From assembly GCF_001050035.1 (NCBI RefSeq), contig NZ_CVTA01000008.1, positions 60,830 through 124,829 of the forward strand: a DNA stretch of 64,000 nucleotides. Direction: 5' to 3'. Every line of letters starts with the position of its first letter. The first letter of the stretch is position 1. Of this stretch, positions 1-9,314 are shown piece by piece. Position numbers and translations under genes: made by a program. Below the pieces are notes generated by a model, which worked only from the letters and a program-made list of their open reading frames with translations, was not told the origin of the DNA and searched no databases. The stretch is from Mycolicibacterium komanii (GTDB lineage Bacteria; Actinomycetota; Actinomycetes; Mycobacteriales; Mycobacteriaceae).

Positions 1-1485
1 CTGCTCGAGATGGCCTCGAGCAATCCGGACCGCACCGCCGTGGTGTCGGGCGAATTGCGGCTGACCACAGCCGAGTTGAGTGAGTTGGCCGACGGCGGGG
101 CCGGTGTCATCGCCGCCTCGGGCGTATCGCACGTCGCATACGTCGGCATGGGCGGCGCGATGCTGCCGCTGCTGTTGTTCTCGTCGGCGCGGGCCGGGGT
201 ACCGGTGACGCCGCTGAACTACCGGCTCAGCGCCGACGGGCTCCGCGAGCTCATCGACCGCCTCCCCCAGCCTCTCGTCGTCGCCGACGCCGAATACCTC
301 GAGATGGTGACGGGTGCGGGCAAGAAGGTCATCGGTTCCGACGAGTTCCTCGACGCCGCGCGCACCGCCGAACCCGCCGCGGAGTTCCCCGACCCCGAGG
401 ACGTTGGCGTCGTGCTGTTCACCTCGGGCACGACATCGCGCCCGAAAGCCGTTGAGCTGACCCACAACAACCTCACCAGCTATATCACCGGCACGGTCGA
501 GTTCGATTCCGCGGAGCCCGGTGACGCCGCGCTGATCTGCGTCCCGCCGTATCACATCGCGGGCGTCAGCGCGGCGCTGTCGAATCTCTACGCCGGCCGA
601 AAGATGGTGTACCTGCCGCAGTTCGACGCCGGCGAATGGATCCGGTTGGTGCGCGACGAGGGCGTGACGTCCGCGACCGTCGTACCCACGATGCTGGACC
701 GCATCGTCACGGCACTGGAGACGGAGAACGCGTCGTTGCCCACGCTGCGCAGCCTGGCCTACGGCGGATCGAAGGTGCCACTTCCGTTGGTGCGCAAGGC
801 GCTTTCGCTGCTGCCGACGGTCGGCTTCGTCAACGCCTACGGCCTGACCGAAACCAGCTCGACCATCGCCGTGCTCGGTCCCGACGACCACCGCGAGGCA
901 CTTGCCTCCTCCGAAGATGCGGTCCTGCGCAGGCTGGGCTCGGTCGGCCAGCCGGTGCCCGGGATCGAGGTTCAGATCCGCGACGCCGACGGCGAGGTTC
1001 TCGGCCCCGGCGAAACCGGAGAACTGTTCGTCCGCGGCGATCAGGTGTCCGGCCGCTACGCCGAGATCGGCTCGGTGCTCGACGCCGACGGATGGTTCCC
1101 CACCAAGGACATCGCGATGCTCGACGAGGACGGCTACCTGTTCATCGGCGGGCGCTCCGACGACACGATCATCCGCGGCGGGGAGAACATCGCACCGGCC
1201 GAGATCGAGGACGTCCTCGTCGAACATCCGGCGGTGCGTGATTGCGCCGTGGTGGGGCCGGAGGACCCCGAATGGGGTCAAATCATCGTCGCGGTCGTCG
1301 TACCCGCCGACACTCCCGACGGCCCGGCCACCCCGGACGCCGACGAGCTGCGCGAGCACGTGCGACGCCAGTTGCGCGGGTCACGGACACCCGACCGTGT
1401 CGTGTTCCGCGACGAGTTGCCGACGAACGCGACCGGCAAGGTGTTGCGTCGAGAACTGATCGCCGAGTTGACAGCTACCAAATAG
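1..1485 (+). CDS. Acyl-CoA synthetase / fatty-acid-CoA ligase (FadD-like), 5' truncated by window edge
   Basis: Member of the AMP-forming adenylate ligase (ANL) family, which activates a carboxylic acid to acyl-AMP and then acyl-CoA. Counting from the ATG at 10, the P-loop TSGTTSRPKA lies near residue 137, the YGLTETS motif near 277, the GRSDDTIIRGGENI hinge near 380, and the C-terminal catalytic Lys in TNATGKVLRREL near 477. The frame is open from base 1, and the residues before the ATG (LLE) resemble the usual FadD N-terminus, so the true start is probably outside the window. The substrate cannot be told from sequence. A small unknown gene follows after 13 bases and is probably co-transcribed. 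Confidence 0.93.
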   Translation: MLEMASSNPDRTAVVSGELRLTTAELSELADGGAGVIAASGVSHVAYVGMGGAMLPLLLFSSARAGVPVTPLNYRLSADGLRELIDRLPQPLVVADAEYLEMVTGAGKKVIGSDEFLDAARTAEPAAEFPDPEDVGVVLFTSGTTSRPKAVELTHNNLTSYITGTVEFDSAEPGDAALICVPPYHIAGVSAALSNLYAGRKMVYLPQFDAGEWIRLVRDEGVTSATVVPTMLDRIVTALETENASLPTLRSLAYGGSKVPLPLVRKALSLLPTVGFVNAYGLTETSSTIAVLGPDDHREALASSEDAVLRRLGSVGQPVPGIEVQIRDADGEVLGPGETGELFVRGDQVSGRYAEIGSVLDADGWFPTKDIAMLDEDGYLFIGGRSDDTIIRGGENIAPAEIEDVLVEHPAVRDCAVVGPEDPEWGQIIVAVVVPADTPDGPATPDADELREHVRRQLRGSRTPDRVVFRDELPTNATGKVLRRELIAELTATK

Positions 1486-1498
1486 CAAGGAGCCCAGC

Positions 1499-1801
1499 AT
1501 GATCAAGAACGGCACGCGGCTGCAGAGCCAGGTGTGCGACACCCAGGTCATCGTCGTGCGCAGCGCGGAGAGCCTCGACGATCTGCGCGCGGGCGGCGTT
1601 GCGATGGTGCCTCTGGATGCCGAGAAGTCCGCCGACGCCCAGCTCGACCCGGAGTTCTCCGGCGGCAACGCGATGGGCAAGCGCTACGTCGACGAGAACG
1701 GCGCCGAAGTCCTGGTGACGAAGGCCGGCGCGGGAACGCTGAGCGTGGGCACCACCCCGCTGTCCCTCAAGGAAGCCAAGCCTCTTCCCGCCAGCGACTG
1801 A
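1499..1801 (+). CDS. Small conserved hypothetical protein (100 aa)
   Basis: The ATG is preceded by AAGGAG at good spacing, 13 bases after the synthetase stop, so the two form a likely operon. The 100-residue protein is soluble, with no signal peptide or membrane segment. It has a beta-rich pattern (CDTQVIVVRSAE, VLVTKAGAGTLSVG) and ends in an acidic and proline-rich tail. I do not recognise a named domain. Its place behind a FadD gene suggests an accessory role for that enzyme, which is inference only. Codon use and GC match the neighbours, which supports a real gene. Confidence 0.75.
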   Translation: MIKNGTRLQSQVCDTQVIVVRSAESLDDLRAGGVAMVPLDAEKSADAQLDPEFSGGNAMGKRYVDENGAEVLVTKAGAGTLSVGTTPLSLKEAKPLPASD

Positions 1802-1813
1802 TACCTTCCACGG

Positions 1814-3280
1814 GTGAGCCCCCGCCGCCTGCTCACCCGTTATGTGGCCGGCCTCGCGTCGGCCTACCTGCTGACGGCCGTCGAAGTCATCGTGATCGTC
1901 GGACTGCTCGCCGGGCGTAGCGTCGTCGCGCTCGCGAATGGGCTCACCGCGGCGGCACTGCTCGCGGTCGGTACCGCGACAGTTGGCCTCAGCGCCGCGT
2001 ACATTCTGCTGGACCCGCTGCGTCACCTGCGCGCAGGACGCGAACCCACCGCCGCCGAACGGCGCTCGACGCTGATGATCATGCGCCGCCAGTCCGCGGC
2101 CACCCTGGCACCCTGGATCCTGACGGCCGCGGTGTTGGTACCGCTGAACCTCGACGCCGGATCCGAGGCGCTGGCCGTGATCGGGTCGGCCATGCTCTTC
2201 GGGGCGATCGCCACGGTCTGCACCGGGTTCCTGTTCACCCTGCGGACGCTGCGGCCCGTATTGGCCAGTGTGGCACCGGATTCCACCACACCGCGGTTGA
2301 CCGCGCCGGGGGTCCGGGCGCGGCTGCTGCTGATGTGGACGGTGTGTACGGCGCTGCCGGGCGTGGCCATCGCCGCCCTGTTGATCATGCGCAACAACGG
2401 TTGGCTGATCGAGGAGAGCGCCGCAATCGAGTTGGCGCTGATCGTGCTCGCGCTCGTCGCGGTCGTGCTCGGCCTGCGTTCGCTGATCCTGACCTCCATG
2501 TCGATCTCCGACCCCGTCGGCGAAGTCGTGCAGGCGATGGCCGAAGTGGAACGCGGCCACATCGACCGGTCCGTCGAGGTCTACGAGTGGTCCGAGATCG
2601 GCCGTCTGCAACGGGGTTTCAACAGCATGGTGGCGGGGCTGCGTGAGCGCGACCGGCTGCGCGACCTGTTCGGTCGCCACGTCGGCGAGGACGTGGTCCG
2701 ACGGGCGGTCGAGGAGAACGAGTCACTGTCGGGTGACGAGCGAGACGTCGCGGTGCTGTTCATCGATCTGGTCGGGTCGACGAGGTTGGCGGCCACCCAC
2801 GAGCCGGGCGAGGTCGCCGAACTCCTCAACGACTTCTTCCGTATTGTCGTCGCGGCCGTCGACCGGCGGCACGGCCTGATCAACAAGTTCCAGGGCGACG
2901 CGGCGTTGGCGGTGTTCGGCGCCCCGCTGCGCGTCGACGACCCGGCGTCGGCGGCGCTGGTGACCGCGCGGGTCCTCGTCACCGATTTGCAGCGCCTGCA
3001 TCTCGACTTCGGCATCGGGGTGTCGGCCGGGCCGGTGTTCGCGGGCAACATCGGTGCCGAAAACCGGTATGAGTACACCGTCGTCGGTGACGCGGTCAAC
3101 GAAGCGGCGCGGCTGGCCGACCGCGCCAAGGAGTTCAGCGGACGCGTGTTGTGCTCCGGCGCCGTGCTCGAACGCGCCGGCGAGCCGGAGCGACGGTGCT
3201 GGGAGGCGCAGGGCTCGGAGACCTTGCGCGGTCGGTCCGCACCTACGCAGCTGTGGGTACCGACCACAGACGCTGGTTAG
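1814..3280 (+). CDS. Membrane adenylate/guanylate cyclase with HAMP domain
   Basis: Class III nucleotidyl cyclase of the mycobacterial Rv1318c-Rv1320c/Rv3645 type, making cAMP (or cGMP) from the nucleoside triphosphate at the inner membrane. Residues 1-225 hold about six hydrophobic segments, HAMP spans about 226-280, and the catalytic domain about 305-460. Visible catalytic features are the metal Asp in [12 protein letters not shown] (near 312), the [12 protein letters not shown] loop with Lys and Asp (near 356), and the Asn/Arg pair in [10 protein letters not shown] (near 426). The start is a GTG only 12 bases after the preceding gene. A second HAMP cyclase of the same architecture lies at 51814-53418. 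Confidence 0.93.
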   Translation: MSPRRLLTRYVAGLASAYLLTAVEVIVIVGLLAGRSVVALANGLTAAALLAVGTATVGLSAAYILLDPLRHLRAGREPTAAERRSTLMIMRRQSAATLAPWILTAAVLVPLNLDAGSEALAVIGSAMLFGAIATVCTGFLFTLRTLRPVLASVAPDSTTPRLTAPGVRARLLLMWTVCTALPGVAIAALLIMRNNGWLIEESAAIELALIVLALVAVVLGLRSLILTSMSISDPVGEVVQAMAEVERGHIDRSVEVYEWSEIGRLQRGFNSMVAGLRERDRLRDLFGRHVGEDVVRRAVEENESLSGDERDVAVLFIDLVGSTRLAATHEPGEVAELLNDFFRIVVAAVDRRHGLINKFQGDAALAVFGAPLRVDDPASAALVTARVLVTDLQRLHLDFGIGVSAGPVFAGNIGAENRYEYTVVGDAVNEAARLADRAKEFSGRVLCSGAVLERAGEPERRCWEAQGSETLRGRSAPTQLWVPTTDAG

Positions 3281-3309
3281 AGACGCGGATCGTCGGGGAA
3301 TACAGCGGC

Positions 3310-4608
3310 ATGGCTGTGCGCACCGCGGACTCCGACGCCCTTCGCAAGGCCGTTGCCGGCGCGTCGGTCGGCAACGCCGTGGAGTGGTTCGACTTCGCCA
3401 TCTACGGGCTCCTGGCCACGTACATCGCGGAGAAGTTCTTCCCCTCCGGCGACGAGACCGCGGCGCTGCTGAGCACTTTCGCGGTCTTCGCCGCCGCATT
3501 CTTCATGCGGCCGTTGGGTGGCTTCTTTTTCGGGCCGCTTGGTGACCGGATCGGCCGTCAACGGGTGCTCGCGCTGGTGATCCTGCTGATGTCGGCGTCG
3601 ACGCTGGCCATCGGCCTGGTTCCGAGCTACGAATCGATCGGCGTGGCGGCGCCGCTGCTGTTGCTGTTTCTGCGCTGCCTGCAGGGTTTCTCGGCCGGAG
3701 GTGAGTACGGCAGCGGCGCTTGCTTCCTCGCCGAATACGCCACCGACAAGCATCGCGGTTTCATCGTCTCGTTCCTGGTGTGGTCGGTTGTCGCCGGTTT
3801 CCTGTTGGGGGCGTTGACCGTCACCGGACTCGAGGCCGTGCTGTCCGAACCGTCGATGGACTCCTTCGGGTGGCGAATCCCCTTCCTGATCGCCGGTGTT
3901 CTCGGGGTCGTCGGGCTGTACATCCGGCTGCAGTTGCGCGATACACCGGAGTTCGAAGACCTGCGCGAGAAGGGTGAGGTGGCAACGTCACCGCTGCGCG
4001 AGGCGCTGCGCACGTCGTGGCGGCCCATCCTGCAGATCGCCGGCCTGGTCGTGATACACAACGTCGGGTTTTACATCGTCTTCACCTATCTGCCAACGTA
4101 TTTCACCGAGACACTCGAATTCACCAAGGTCGACGCCTTCGTCTCGATCGCGGTCGCCAGCGTGGTGGCGATGATCCTGATCCCACCGCTGGGCGCGCTG
4201 TCCGACCGGATCGGGCGTAAGCCGCTGCTGTTCTCCGGCGCGATCGGTTTCGCGGTCTTCGCCTATCCCCTGTTCCTGCTGCTGAATTCGGGCTCGCTTG
4301 CCGCCGCGGTCGCCGCCCACGCCTCCTTGGCGGCCATCGAGTCGGTATTCGTGTCGGCGTCGCTGGCCGCCGGCGCAGAGTTGTTCGCCACCAGGGTGCG
4401 TTCCAGTGGCTATTCCATCGGCTACAACGTGTCCGTCGCCGTATTCGGCGGTACCGCGCCGTATGTCGCGACGTGGCTCGTCGACCGCACCGGAAACCAG
4501 ATCGCACCGGCTTACTACGTGATCGCCGCGGCCGCGGTCAGCATCGCGACGCTTCTGACCATGCGGGAGACCGCCCGCCGGCCGTTGCGCGCCACCGTGC
4601 ACACATAG
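3310..4608 (+). CDS. MFS transporter, metabolite:H+ symporter (MHS) family
   Basis: Twelve-span major facilitator of the MHS subfamily (KgtP/ProP-like), expected to import a small organic acid or zwitterion with protons. The N-terminal signature [12 protein letters not shown] and the loop 2-3 motif [11 protein letters not shown] (near residue 78) are typical, and the repeat motif LSDRIGRKP opens the second half. I chose the ATG at 3310 because the 53 upstream in-frame codons overlap the cyclase gene and do not look like transporter. The 432-residue length is normal. A second MHS transporter follows 60 bases later, so the pair may be co-transcribed. Confidence 0.92.
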   Translation: MAVRTADSDALRKAVAGASVGNAVEWFDFAIYGLLATYIAEKFFPSGDETAALLSTFAVFAAAFFMRPLGGFFFGPLGDRIGRQRVLALVILLMSASTLAIGLVPSYESIGVAAPLLLLFLRCLQGFSAGGEYGSGACFLAEYATDKHRGFIVSFLVWSVVAGFLLGALTVTGLEAVLSEPSMDSFGWRIPFLIAGVLGVVGLYIRLQLRDTPEFEDLREKGEVATSPLREALRTSWRPILQIAGLVVIHNVGFYIVFTYLPTYFTETLEFTKVDAFVSIAVASVVAMILIPPLGALSDRIGRKPLLFSGAIGFAVFAYPLFLLLNSGSLAAAVAAHASLAAIESVFVSASLAAGAELFATRVRSSGYSIGYNVSVAVFGGTAPYVATWLVDRTGNQIAPAYYVIAAAAVSIATLLTMRETARRPLRATVHT

Positions 4609-4667
4609 CGCACACCTCAACGCCGCAACCGGCTGCAGCGAAATCGCGTATGCCACACAATCGGTGC

Positions 4668-6002
4668 ATGTCGACGGTGTCTTCGCGGGTCTCCCCGACG
4701 CGTGTGGGGCTGGCCAGCTTCATCGGAACGACGGTCGAGTTCTACGACTTCCTCATCTACGGCACGGCCGCGGCGCTGGTGTTCCCGAAGCTGTTCTTCC
4801 CCGCCGTGTCTCCGGCGACCGGACTGCTGTTGTCGTTCGCCACCTTTGGCGTCGGGTTCGTCGCGCGGCCCCTCGGCGGTGTGGTGTTCGGCCACTTCGG
4901 CGACCGCGTCGGGCGCAAGAAGATGCTCGTCTACTCGCTGCTCGTGATGGGGACCGCGACGGTGCTCATGGGCGTGCTGCCGACCTACGCTCACATCGGA
5001 CTCGCGGCGCCGCTCCTGCTGACGGCGTTACGGCTCGCGCAGGGTTTCGCCGTCGGAGGTGAGTGGGGCGGGGCGACACTGATGGCCGTCGAACATGCTT
5101 CCGACCGCCGCAAAGGTCTCTACGGGGCGTTCCCGCAGATGGGCGCTCCCGCAGGGACAGCATGCGCGACACTGGCCTTTTGGGCGGTGTCCCGGCTCCC
5201 GGATGAGCAGTTCCTGGCGTGGGGATGGCGTATCCCGTTCCTGGCCAGCGCGGTGCTGATCGCCATCGGACTGGTGATCCGGCTGTCGGTCACCGAGAGT
5301 CCGGATTTCGCGGCGCTGCGGCAACGCGATCAGGTGGTGCGCATGCCGATCGCGGATGCATTGCGCAGGCACTGGAAACAGATCTTGCTGGTGGCCGGGG
5401 CGTATCTGTCTCAGGGCGTCTTCGCCTACATCTGCGTGGCCTACCTCGTGTCGTACGGGACCACCGTCGCCGGGATCGACAGGACGCAGGCACTTTTCGG
5501 GGTGGCCGTGGCGGCGGTGGTCGCGGTCGCCACCTATCCGATGTTCGGTGCGCTGTCCGACCGTCTGGGCCGCAAACCGGTCTTCCTCGCGGGTGTGATC
5601 CTGATGGGTCTGTCTATCGGCCCGGCGTTCGCGTTGATCAACACAGGCAGCGCGCTGCTGTTCGGGGTCGCGCTGTTGCTGGTGTTCGGTTTGGCGATGG
5701 CACCGGCGGCCGGGGTCACCGGTTCGTTGTTCAGCCTGGCGTTCGATCCCGATGTCCGCTACAGCGGCGTCTCGATCGGCTATACGTTGTCGCAAGTGGT
5801 GGGTTCGGCGTTTGCGCCTACGATCGCCACCGCGTTGTATTCGGCCACCAAGACGAGCGGCTCCATCGTCGCCTATCTCGTTGCCGTTTCGGTGATCTCC
5901 GCGATCTCGGCCTGCTTCCTACCGGGCACGTGGACGCGCCCGCCCGCGGACCAGCCGGGCGAACTCGACCGCCGAGCGGCGGACCGACTCCAGTTCGAGT
6001 GA
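4668..6002 (+). CDS. MFS transporter, MHS family (ShiA/YhjE-like)
   Basis: A second 12-span MHS-type symporter of 444 residues. The N-terminus GTTVEFYDFLIYG, GHFGDRVGRKK (near residue 78) and LSDRLGRKP in the second half are the family motifs. The start ATG at 4668 gives the usual short N-terminus; longer in-frame extensions run back into the previous gene and lack family character. The substrate is unknown. Its last 84 bases overlap the convergent ERG2-like gene (5919-6494), an unusually long tail-to-tail overlap. The final 25 residues are hydrophilic and rich in Asp and Arg, so the coding constraint there may come from the opposite strand. Confidence 0.9.
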   Translation: MSTVSSRVSPTRVGLASFIGTTVEFYDFLIYGTAAALVFPKLFFPAVSPATGLLLSFATFGVGFVARPLGGVVFGHFGDRVGRKKMLVYSLLVMGTATVLMGVLPTYAHIGLAAPLLLTALRLAQGFAVGGEWGGATLMAVEHASDRRKGLYGAFPQMGAPAGTACATLAFWAVSRLPDEQFLAWGWRIPFLASAVLIAIGLVIRLSVTESPDFAALRQRDQVVRMPIADALRRHWKQILLVAGAYLSQGVFAYICVAYLVSYGTTVAGIDRTQALFGVAVAAVVAVATYPMFGALSDRLGRKPVFLAGVILMGLSIGPAFALINTGSALLFGVALLLVFGLAMAPAAGVTGSLFSLAFDPDVRYSGVSIGYTLSQVVGSAFAPTIATALYSATKTSGSIVAYLVAVSVISAISACFLPGTWTRPPADQPGELDRRAADRLQFE

Positions 6003-6494
6003 GACGAAGAGGGTGTCGACCATCGCGAACGGCAGAGTCGTGGCCACCGCACCGCGGCCGTACTCGATGTGCCACGATCCGGGATGGATGGTCAAGCCTC
6101 TCGCCTGTCCCCTCTCCAAACACGTTCGCTCACCGGGGAGCAGCGTCATCGCCGTATTGTCGTCGGATTCGAGGTCGTAGGAGTCGATCCGACCGGCCAG
6201 CAGGAACTTGTGGATCTGCACCCGTTTGTAGCGGCCCGAGAAGCCTTGTGTGCCGGTCGGCGACCCGAAGATGACGATGTACTCACGCGGGCTGAAGTAC
6301 ACGAACCGGACCTTGCCGAGAATCCCGCCTGCCCTGCTGGCGACCCATCGTCCCGGTGTTCCGTCGATGAGGTCGGGGTAGGCGTCGGCGAGCAATTGGA
6401 TCGCGTGTGTGGTCAGTTCGCCACCGTCGGCGGGCAGCCCGACCACCTGCCGCGCGACGTCATGCAGCACGTCGGGGTCGATTCGGTACCGCAT
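5919..6494 (-). CDS. ERG2 / sigma-1 receptor family protein (bacterial homologue)
   Basis: This 191-residue protein aligns by eye with yeast Erg2 (sterol C8-C7 isomerase) and the human sigma-1 receptor. WVASRAGGILG (50-60) matches the WVFNNAGGAMG region of Erg2. REYIVIFGSPTGTQGFSGRY (70-89) matches SEYxxLFGTxxGxxGHSG. HPGSWHIEYGRGAVATTLPF (137-156) matches the sigma-1 segment WMVEYGRGVIPSTLAF. Glu144 corresponds to the sigma-1 ligand-binding Glu172, while the partner Asp126 appears replaced by His or Lys. The N-terminal membrane helix of the eukaryotic proteins is missing. The ATG overlaps the stop of the upstream P450 by one base (TGATG), so translation is coupled. A role as isomerase or ligand-binding protein for a hydrophobic polycyclic substrate is inferred. 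The family assignment is strong; the reaction is not known. Confidence 0.82.
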   Translation of the reverse strand: MRYRIDPDVLHDVARQVVGLPADGGELTTHAIQLLADAYPDLIDGTPGRWVASRAGGILGKVRFVYFSPREYIVIFGSPTGTQGFSGRYKRVQIHKFLLAGRIDSYDLESDDNTAMTLLPGERTCLERGQARGLTIHPGSWHIEYGRGAVATTLPFAMVDTLFVSLELESVRRSAVEFARLVRGRARPRAR

Positions 6495-7720
6495 CAGCCG
6501 AACTCCAGCGGCAGGCTGGTCGGCCCGCTCATACCGAGCAGCGGCTTCCACGGCGCCGGTCCGGCGAGGCGTGGATTCGGCATGCGGCGCGCGATGATGA
6601 TCAGCGCCTCGCAGAGTTCACGGCGTGCGAGGTTCGCGCCCAGGCAGTAGTGCGCGCCGCCGCCGAAGGTGAGGATCGGTGGCGGATCGTTTCGGGTGAC
6701 GTCGAAGCGGGTCGGGTCGTCGTAGATGGCCGGATCGCGGTTGGCGGCATAGGTGTTGACGAGGATGAACGTTCCGGCGGGGAAGGTGTAGTCGCCGATC
6801 GCGACGTCGTCTGCGACGGTGCGGACCGTGCTGCACATCGACGGTGAGTGGCGCATGGTCTCTTCGACGGCACGCATCGCGAGGCCGGGGTCGTCGCGCA
6901 GCAGTTCCCACTGATCGGGGTGCTCGCACAGCACCTGCATGGACGCCGCGAGCTGGCTTCGGGTGGTGTCGGTTCCGGCGATGAGCACGCTGAAGGCCAG
7001 CATGCGCAGCTCGCTCGCGTCGAGCCGATCACCGTCGTCCTCGGCCCGGATGAGCTCGGAGAGCAGGTCGTCGGTGAGATCGTCGCGGCGGCGGGCGATC
7101 ATCTCGTCGATGTAATCGTCGAATTCGTCCCACGCCTCCAGGACGGCCGGCTCCTCCGCGGCGAGATCGCAGTCGAAGCTGACGATCTTGAAGATGTCTT
7201 CAGCCCACCGCGAAAACCGTTGCCAGTCCTGCCTTGGCGCTCCCAGCAGCGCGCAGATGACGGGGATGGGGTACGGCCTGGCGACGTCGTCGACGAATTC
7301 GCAGCGACCGTCGTCGGCGATGCGGTCGATGAGAACGTTGACGACCGTGTGAATGGTGGGGTCCATGCGTGCAATCGCGCGCGGTGTGAAGGCCTTCGAC
7401 ACCAACCCCCGCAACCGGCGATGTTCCTCCCCGCCCATGTTGAGGATGCTGTGGGTGACCCTGTCCCACAACTCACCTGAGGTGATTCCGTGTGCCGACA
7501 GGTGGATGCCCTTGGGGATGCCGAATCGAGGATCGCGCAGGACGGTCCTGGCCATCTCGTAGGACAGCACCTCGGGCCCGATCGGGCCGAGCGCGACCGG
7601 CGCTTGCCGCAGCGCCGCCCGGAACTGCGGATAGATCTCCTGCGGCGTCGCCGTGATGTCATAGGACAGCGTGGGCAGCCCGGCCTCGAAGATGCTGGGC
7701 TTCGCGGTCCCGACGGTCAT
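6494..7720 (-). CDS. Cytochrome P450 (A)
   Basis: Soluble bacterial P450 of 408 residues; a monooxygenase needing external ferredoxin and reductase. The I-helix motif AGTDTTR lies near residue 245, the ExxR motif (EETMRHSP) near 285, and the heme-binding segment FGGGAHYCLGANLA near 355-368 with the Cys ligand. The start ATG at 7720 forms an ATGA overlap with the stop of P450 B, which decides it over longer in-frame extensions. The ERG2-like gene follows with a one-base overlap. The CYP family cannot be assigned by eye and the substrate is unknown. No ferredoxin gene is seen in the cluster. Confidence 0.95.
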   Translation of the reverse strand: MTVGTAKPSIFEAGLPTLSYDITATPQEIYPQFRAALRQAPVALGPIGPEVLSYEMARTVLRDPRFGIPKGIHLSAHGITSGELWDRVTHSILNMGGEEHRRLRGLVSKAFTPRAIARMDPTIHTVVNVLIDRIADDGRCEFVDDVARPYPIPVICALLGAPRQDWQRFSRWAEDIFKIVSFDCDLAAEEPAVLEAWDEFDDYIDEMIARRRDDLTDDLLSELIRAEDDGDRLDASELRMLAFSVLIAGTDTTRSQLAASMQVLCEHPDQWELLRDDPGLAMRAVEETMRHSPSMCSTVRTVADDVAIGDYTFPAGTFILVNTYAANRDPAIYDDPTRFDVTRNDPPPILTFGGGAHYCLGANLARRELCEALIIIARRMPNPRLAGPAPWKPLLGMSGPTSLPLEFG

Positions 7721-8892
7721 CGTGGGTTCTCCACCCGGATCCGCAGCGGAAGCTCGCGCAGCGAGCACGTCGCCGACGGCCACGTGATCTCGGGTACGTA
7801 ACCGCGCGCGAGTTCGAACTCCGGTATGCGCGCCAGCCATTCGGTCACGACGAGCCGCAGCTCCATCCGGGCCAGATGGGCGCCCAAGCATCGGTGCGGA
7901 CCGCCGCCGAAGCCCCAGTGCTTGTGCAACTTACCGTCCATCACCAGGTCGTCTCCGGAGTGTGGATCGCTCCCGTCGCGGTTGATGGCGCCGACGCAGA
8001 GCCGGACTTGTGATCCCTCGGGCAACGCGACCCCCGCGACCGTCACCGGCCGGGTGGTCACGCGTCCGAGCACAGGCGCCGCGGGTTCGAGCCGGATCAC
8101 CTCCTCGACGAACGCGCCAACCTGGTCGGGCTGCTCGCGCAGATGCCGGCGCAGGTCCGGGCGACGGGCCAACTCCAGCATGGCGGCGCCGATGGAAGCG
8201 GTGACGGTGTCGAGGCCCGCCAACACAAACACGAGCGACATGCCCGTCGCTTCAGCATCGGTCAGCGGGTCATCGCCGTGGAGGACGTCGGAAAGCATGC
8301 CCGCCTGCGGCGATTCCCGCTGTGCGCGAACGGCTTCAGTGAGATAGCCGAAAAGCTCGGCCGCCGGGGTCAAGTCCACCCTTGACGGTTCGGTCGCCAG
8401 GCTGACGGCGATGATCGCGTCCTTCCACGCGATCAGGCGTTCGCGGTCCTCGAGCGGGAGTCCGAACAGGGTGAGGAACACCTGCGACGGATACGGGATC
8501 GCGAGGTCAGCCATCACCTCGCACTCGGCACAGGCGGCGATCTCATCGATGATGTCGATCACCTGCGCCTGCAGCGACGGCAGCAGCGAGCTCAAGGTCT
8601 GGGGGCTGAAGTAGTGGTGTAGGAGGCGGCGGTAACGGGTGTGCTCGGGAGGGTCGAAACCCAGTGGCACCAGAGGTACCGGGCTGATCATGTCGTCGTA
8701 GTCGGTCCTCGACGAGAATGTCTCCGGATCCCGCAGCGCGTCAAGCACATCCTCGCGACGGGTGAAGTAGAACCAGCCCTCGCCGTGCAGCACCGGGCCG
8801 AGGTCGCGCAGCTTCGCCCAGCCCGCACCGCGGTCCCGCGCCATCGGCAGGTCCTCGTAGCGGACGTGCGGCAGACCCAGCGTCTCGGTCAT
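7717..8892 (-). CDS. Cytochrome P450 (B)
   Basis: Second P450 of the operon, 391 residues. The I-helix AGLDTVTAS carries the oxygen-binding Thr at a slightly altered position. The ExxR motif is EEVIRLEP, and the heme loop FGGGPHRCLGAHLA has its Cys near residue 337. The ATG overlaps the stop of the VOC gene (ATGA) and its own stop overlaps P450 A (ATGA), so the genes are translationally coupled. It is only distantly similar to P450 A, so the two are not a recent duplication. The substrate is unknown. Confidence 0.95.
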   Translation of the reverse strand: MTETLGLPHVRYEDLPMARDRGAGWAKLRDLGPVLHGEGWFYFTRREDVLDALRDPETFSSRTDYDDMISPVPLVPLGFDPPEHTRYRRLLHHYFSPQTLSSLLPSLQAQVIDIIDEIAACAECEVMADLAIPYPSQVFLTLFGLPLEDRERLIAWKDAIIAVSLATEPSRVDLTPAAELFGYLTEAVRAQRESPQAGMLSDVLHGDDPLTDAEATGMSLVFVLAGLDTVTASIGAAMLELARRPDLRRHLREQPDQVGAFVEEVIRLEPAAPVLGRVTTRPVTVAGVALPEGSQVRLCVGAINRDGSDPHSGDDLVMDGKLHKHWGFGGGPHRCLGAHLARMELRLVVTEWLARIPEFELARGYVPEITWPSATCSLRELPLRIRVENPR

Positions 8893-9314
8893 GGCACGTT
8901 GGTGGCCAGAAACGTCAGTGGGAGCCCCACGACCGACAGGTCGATTTCCTCGAGGTAGGAGCCGTCGCCCGAGAACCCTTGACGGAAACGCGTCGTCGAG
9001 CCGTAGCGCTGTGCAACGGATTCCGCCGCAGAGGCATCCGGTACCCGCAGCACCACCGTGTACACGCCGTCTCCGTGGCGGTCCAGGAACTCGTTGACGT
9101 ACGTCGCGACCGAAGCCGTCGAGTCGGGAACCGGGCTGATCAGCTCGATACCCCGGTTCCAGTCGAGATGGACGCGAACCCCCAGCTCGGTGAGCTCGGC
9201 CTCTTCGAATTCGAAGCCGAGATCGGTGAACAACGCCACCATCGTCTCACGCCGTTGTGGCGCCACCGCGAACACGACGTGGTGCAACTGCAGCGGAGAT
9301 GCGTTGTCGCTCAT
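8889..9314 (-). CDS. VOC-fold (glyoxalase/bleomycin-resistance superfamily) protein
   Basis: A 141-residue protein starting LQLHHVVFAVAPQRRETM, the beta-alpha-beta pattern of vicinal oxygen chelate proteins, with a second module around VYTVVLRVPDAS. His11 or His12 and Glu57 (GIELISPV) could be metal ligands, but a full metal set is not obvious. The ATG at 9314 gives an ATGA overlap with the upstream reductase-like gene. The much longer open frame upstream is the shadow of that gene. Within a P450 operon it could be an isomerase, dioxygenase or binding protein; which one cannot be told. Confidence 0.8.
   Translation of the reverse strand: MSDNASPLQLHHVVFAVAPQRRETMVALFTDLGFEFEEAELTELGVRVHLDWNRGIELISPVPDSTASVATYVNEFLDRHGDGVYTVVLRVPDASAAESVAQRYGSTTRFRQGFSGDGSYLEEIDLSVVGLPLTFLATNVP

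Noticed and set aside
1475..2680. A 401-codon open frame on the minus strand
   Set aside because: It is antisense to the cyclase gene; the product is low-complexity Arg/Gln/His-rich, typical of a GC-rich shadow frame, with no domain.
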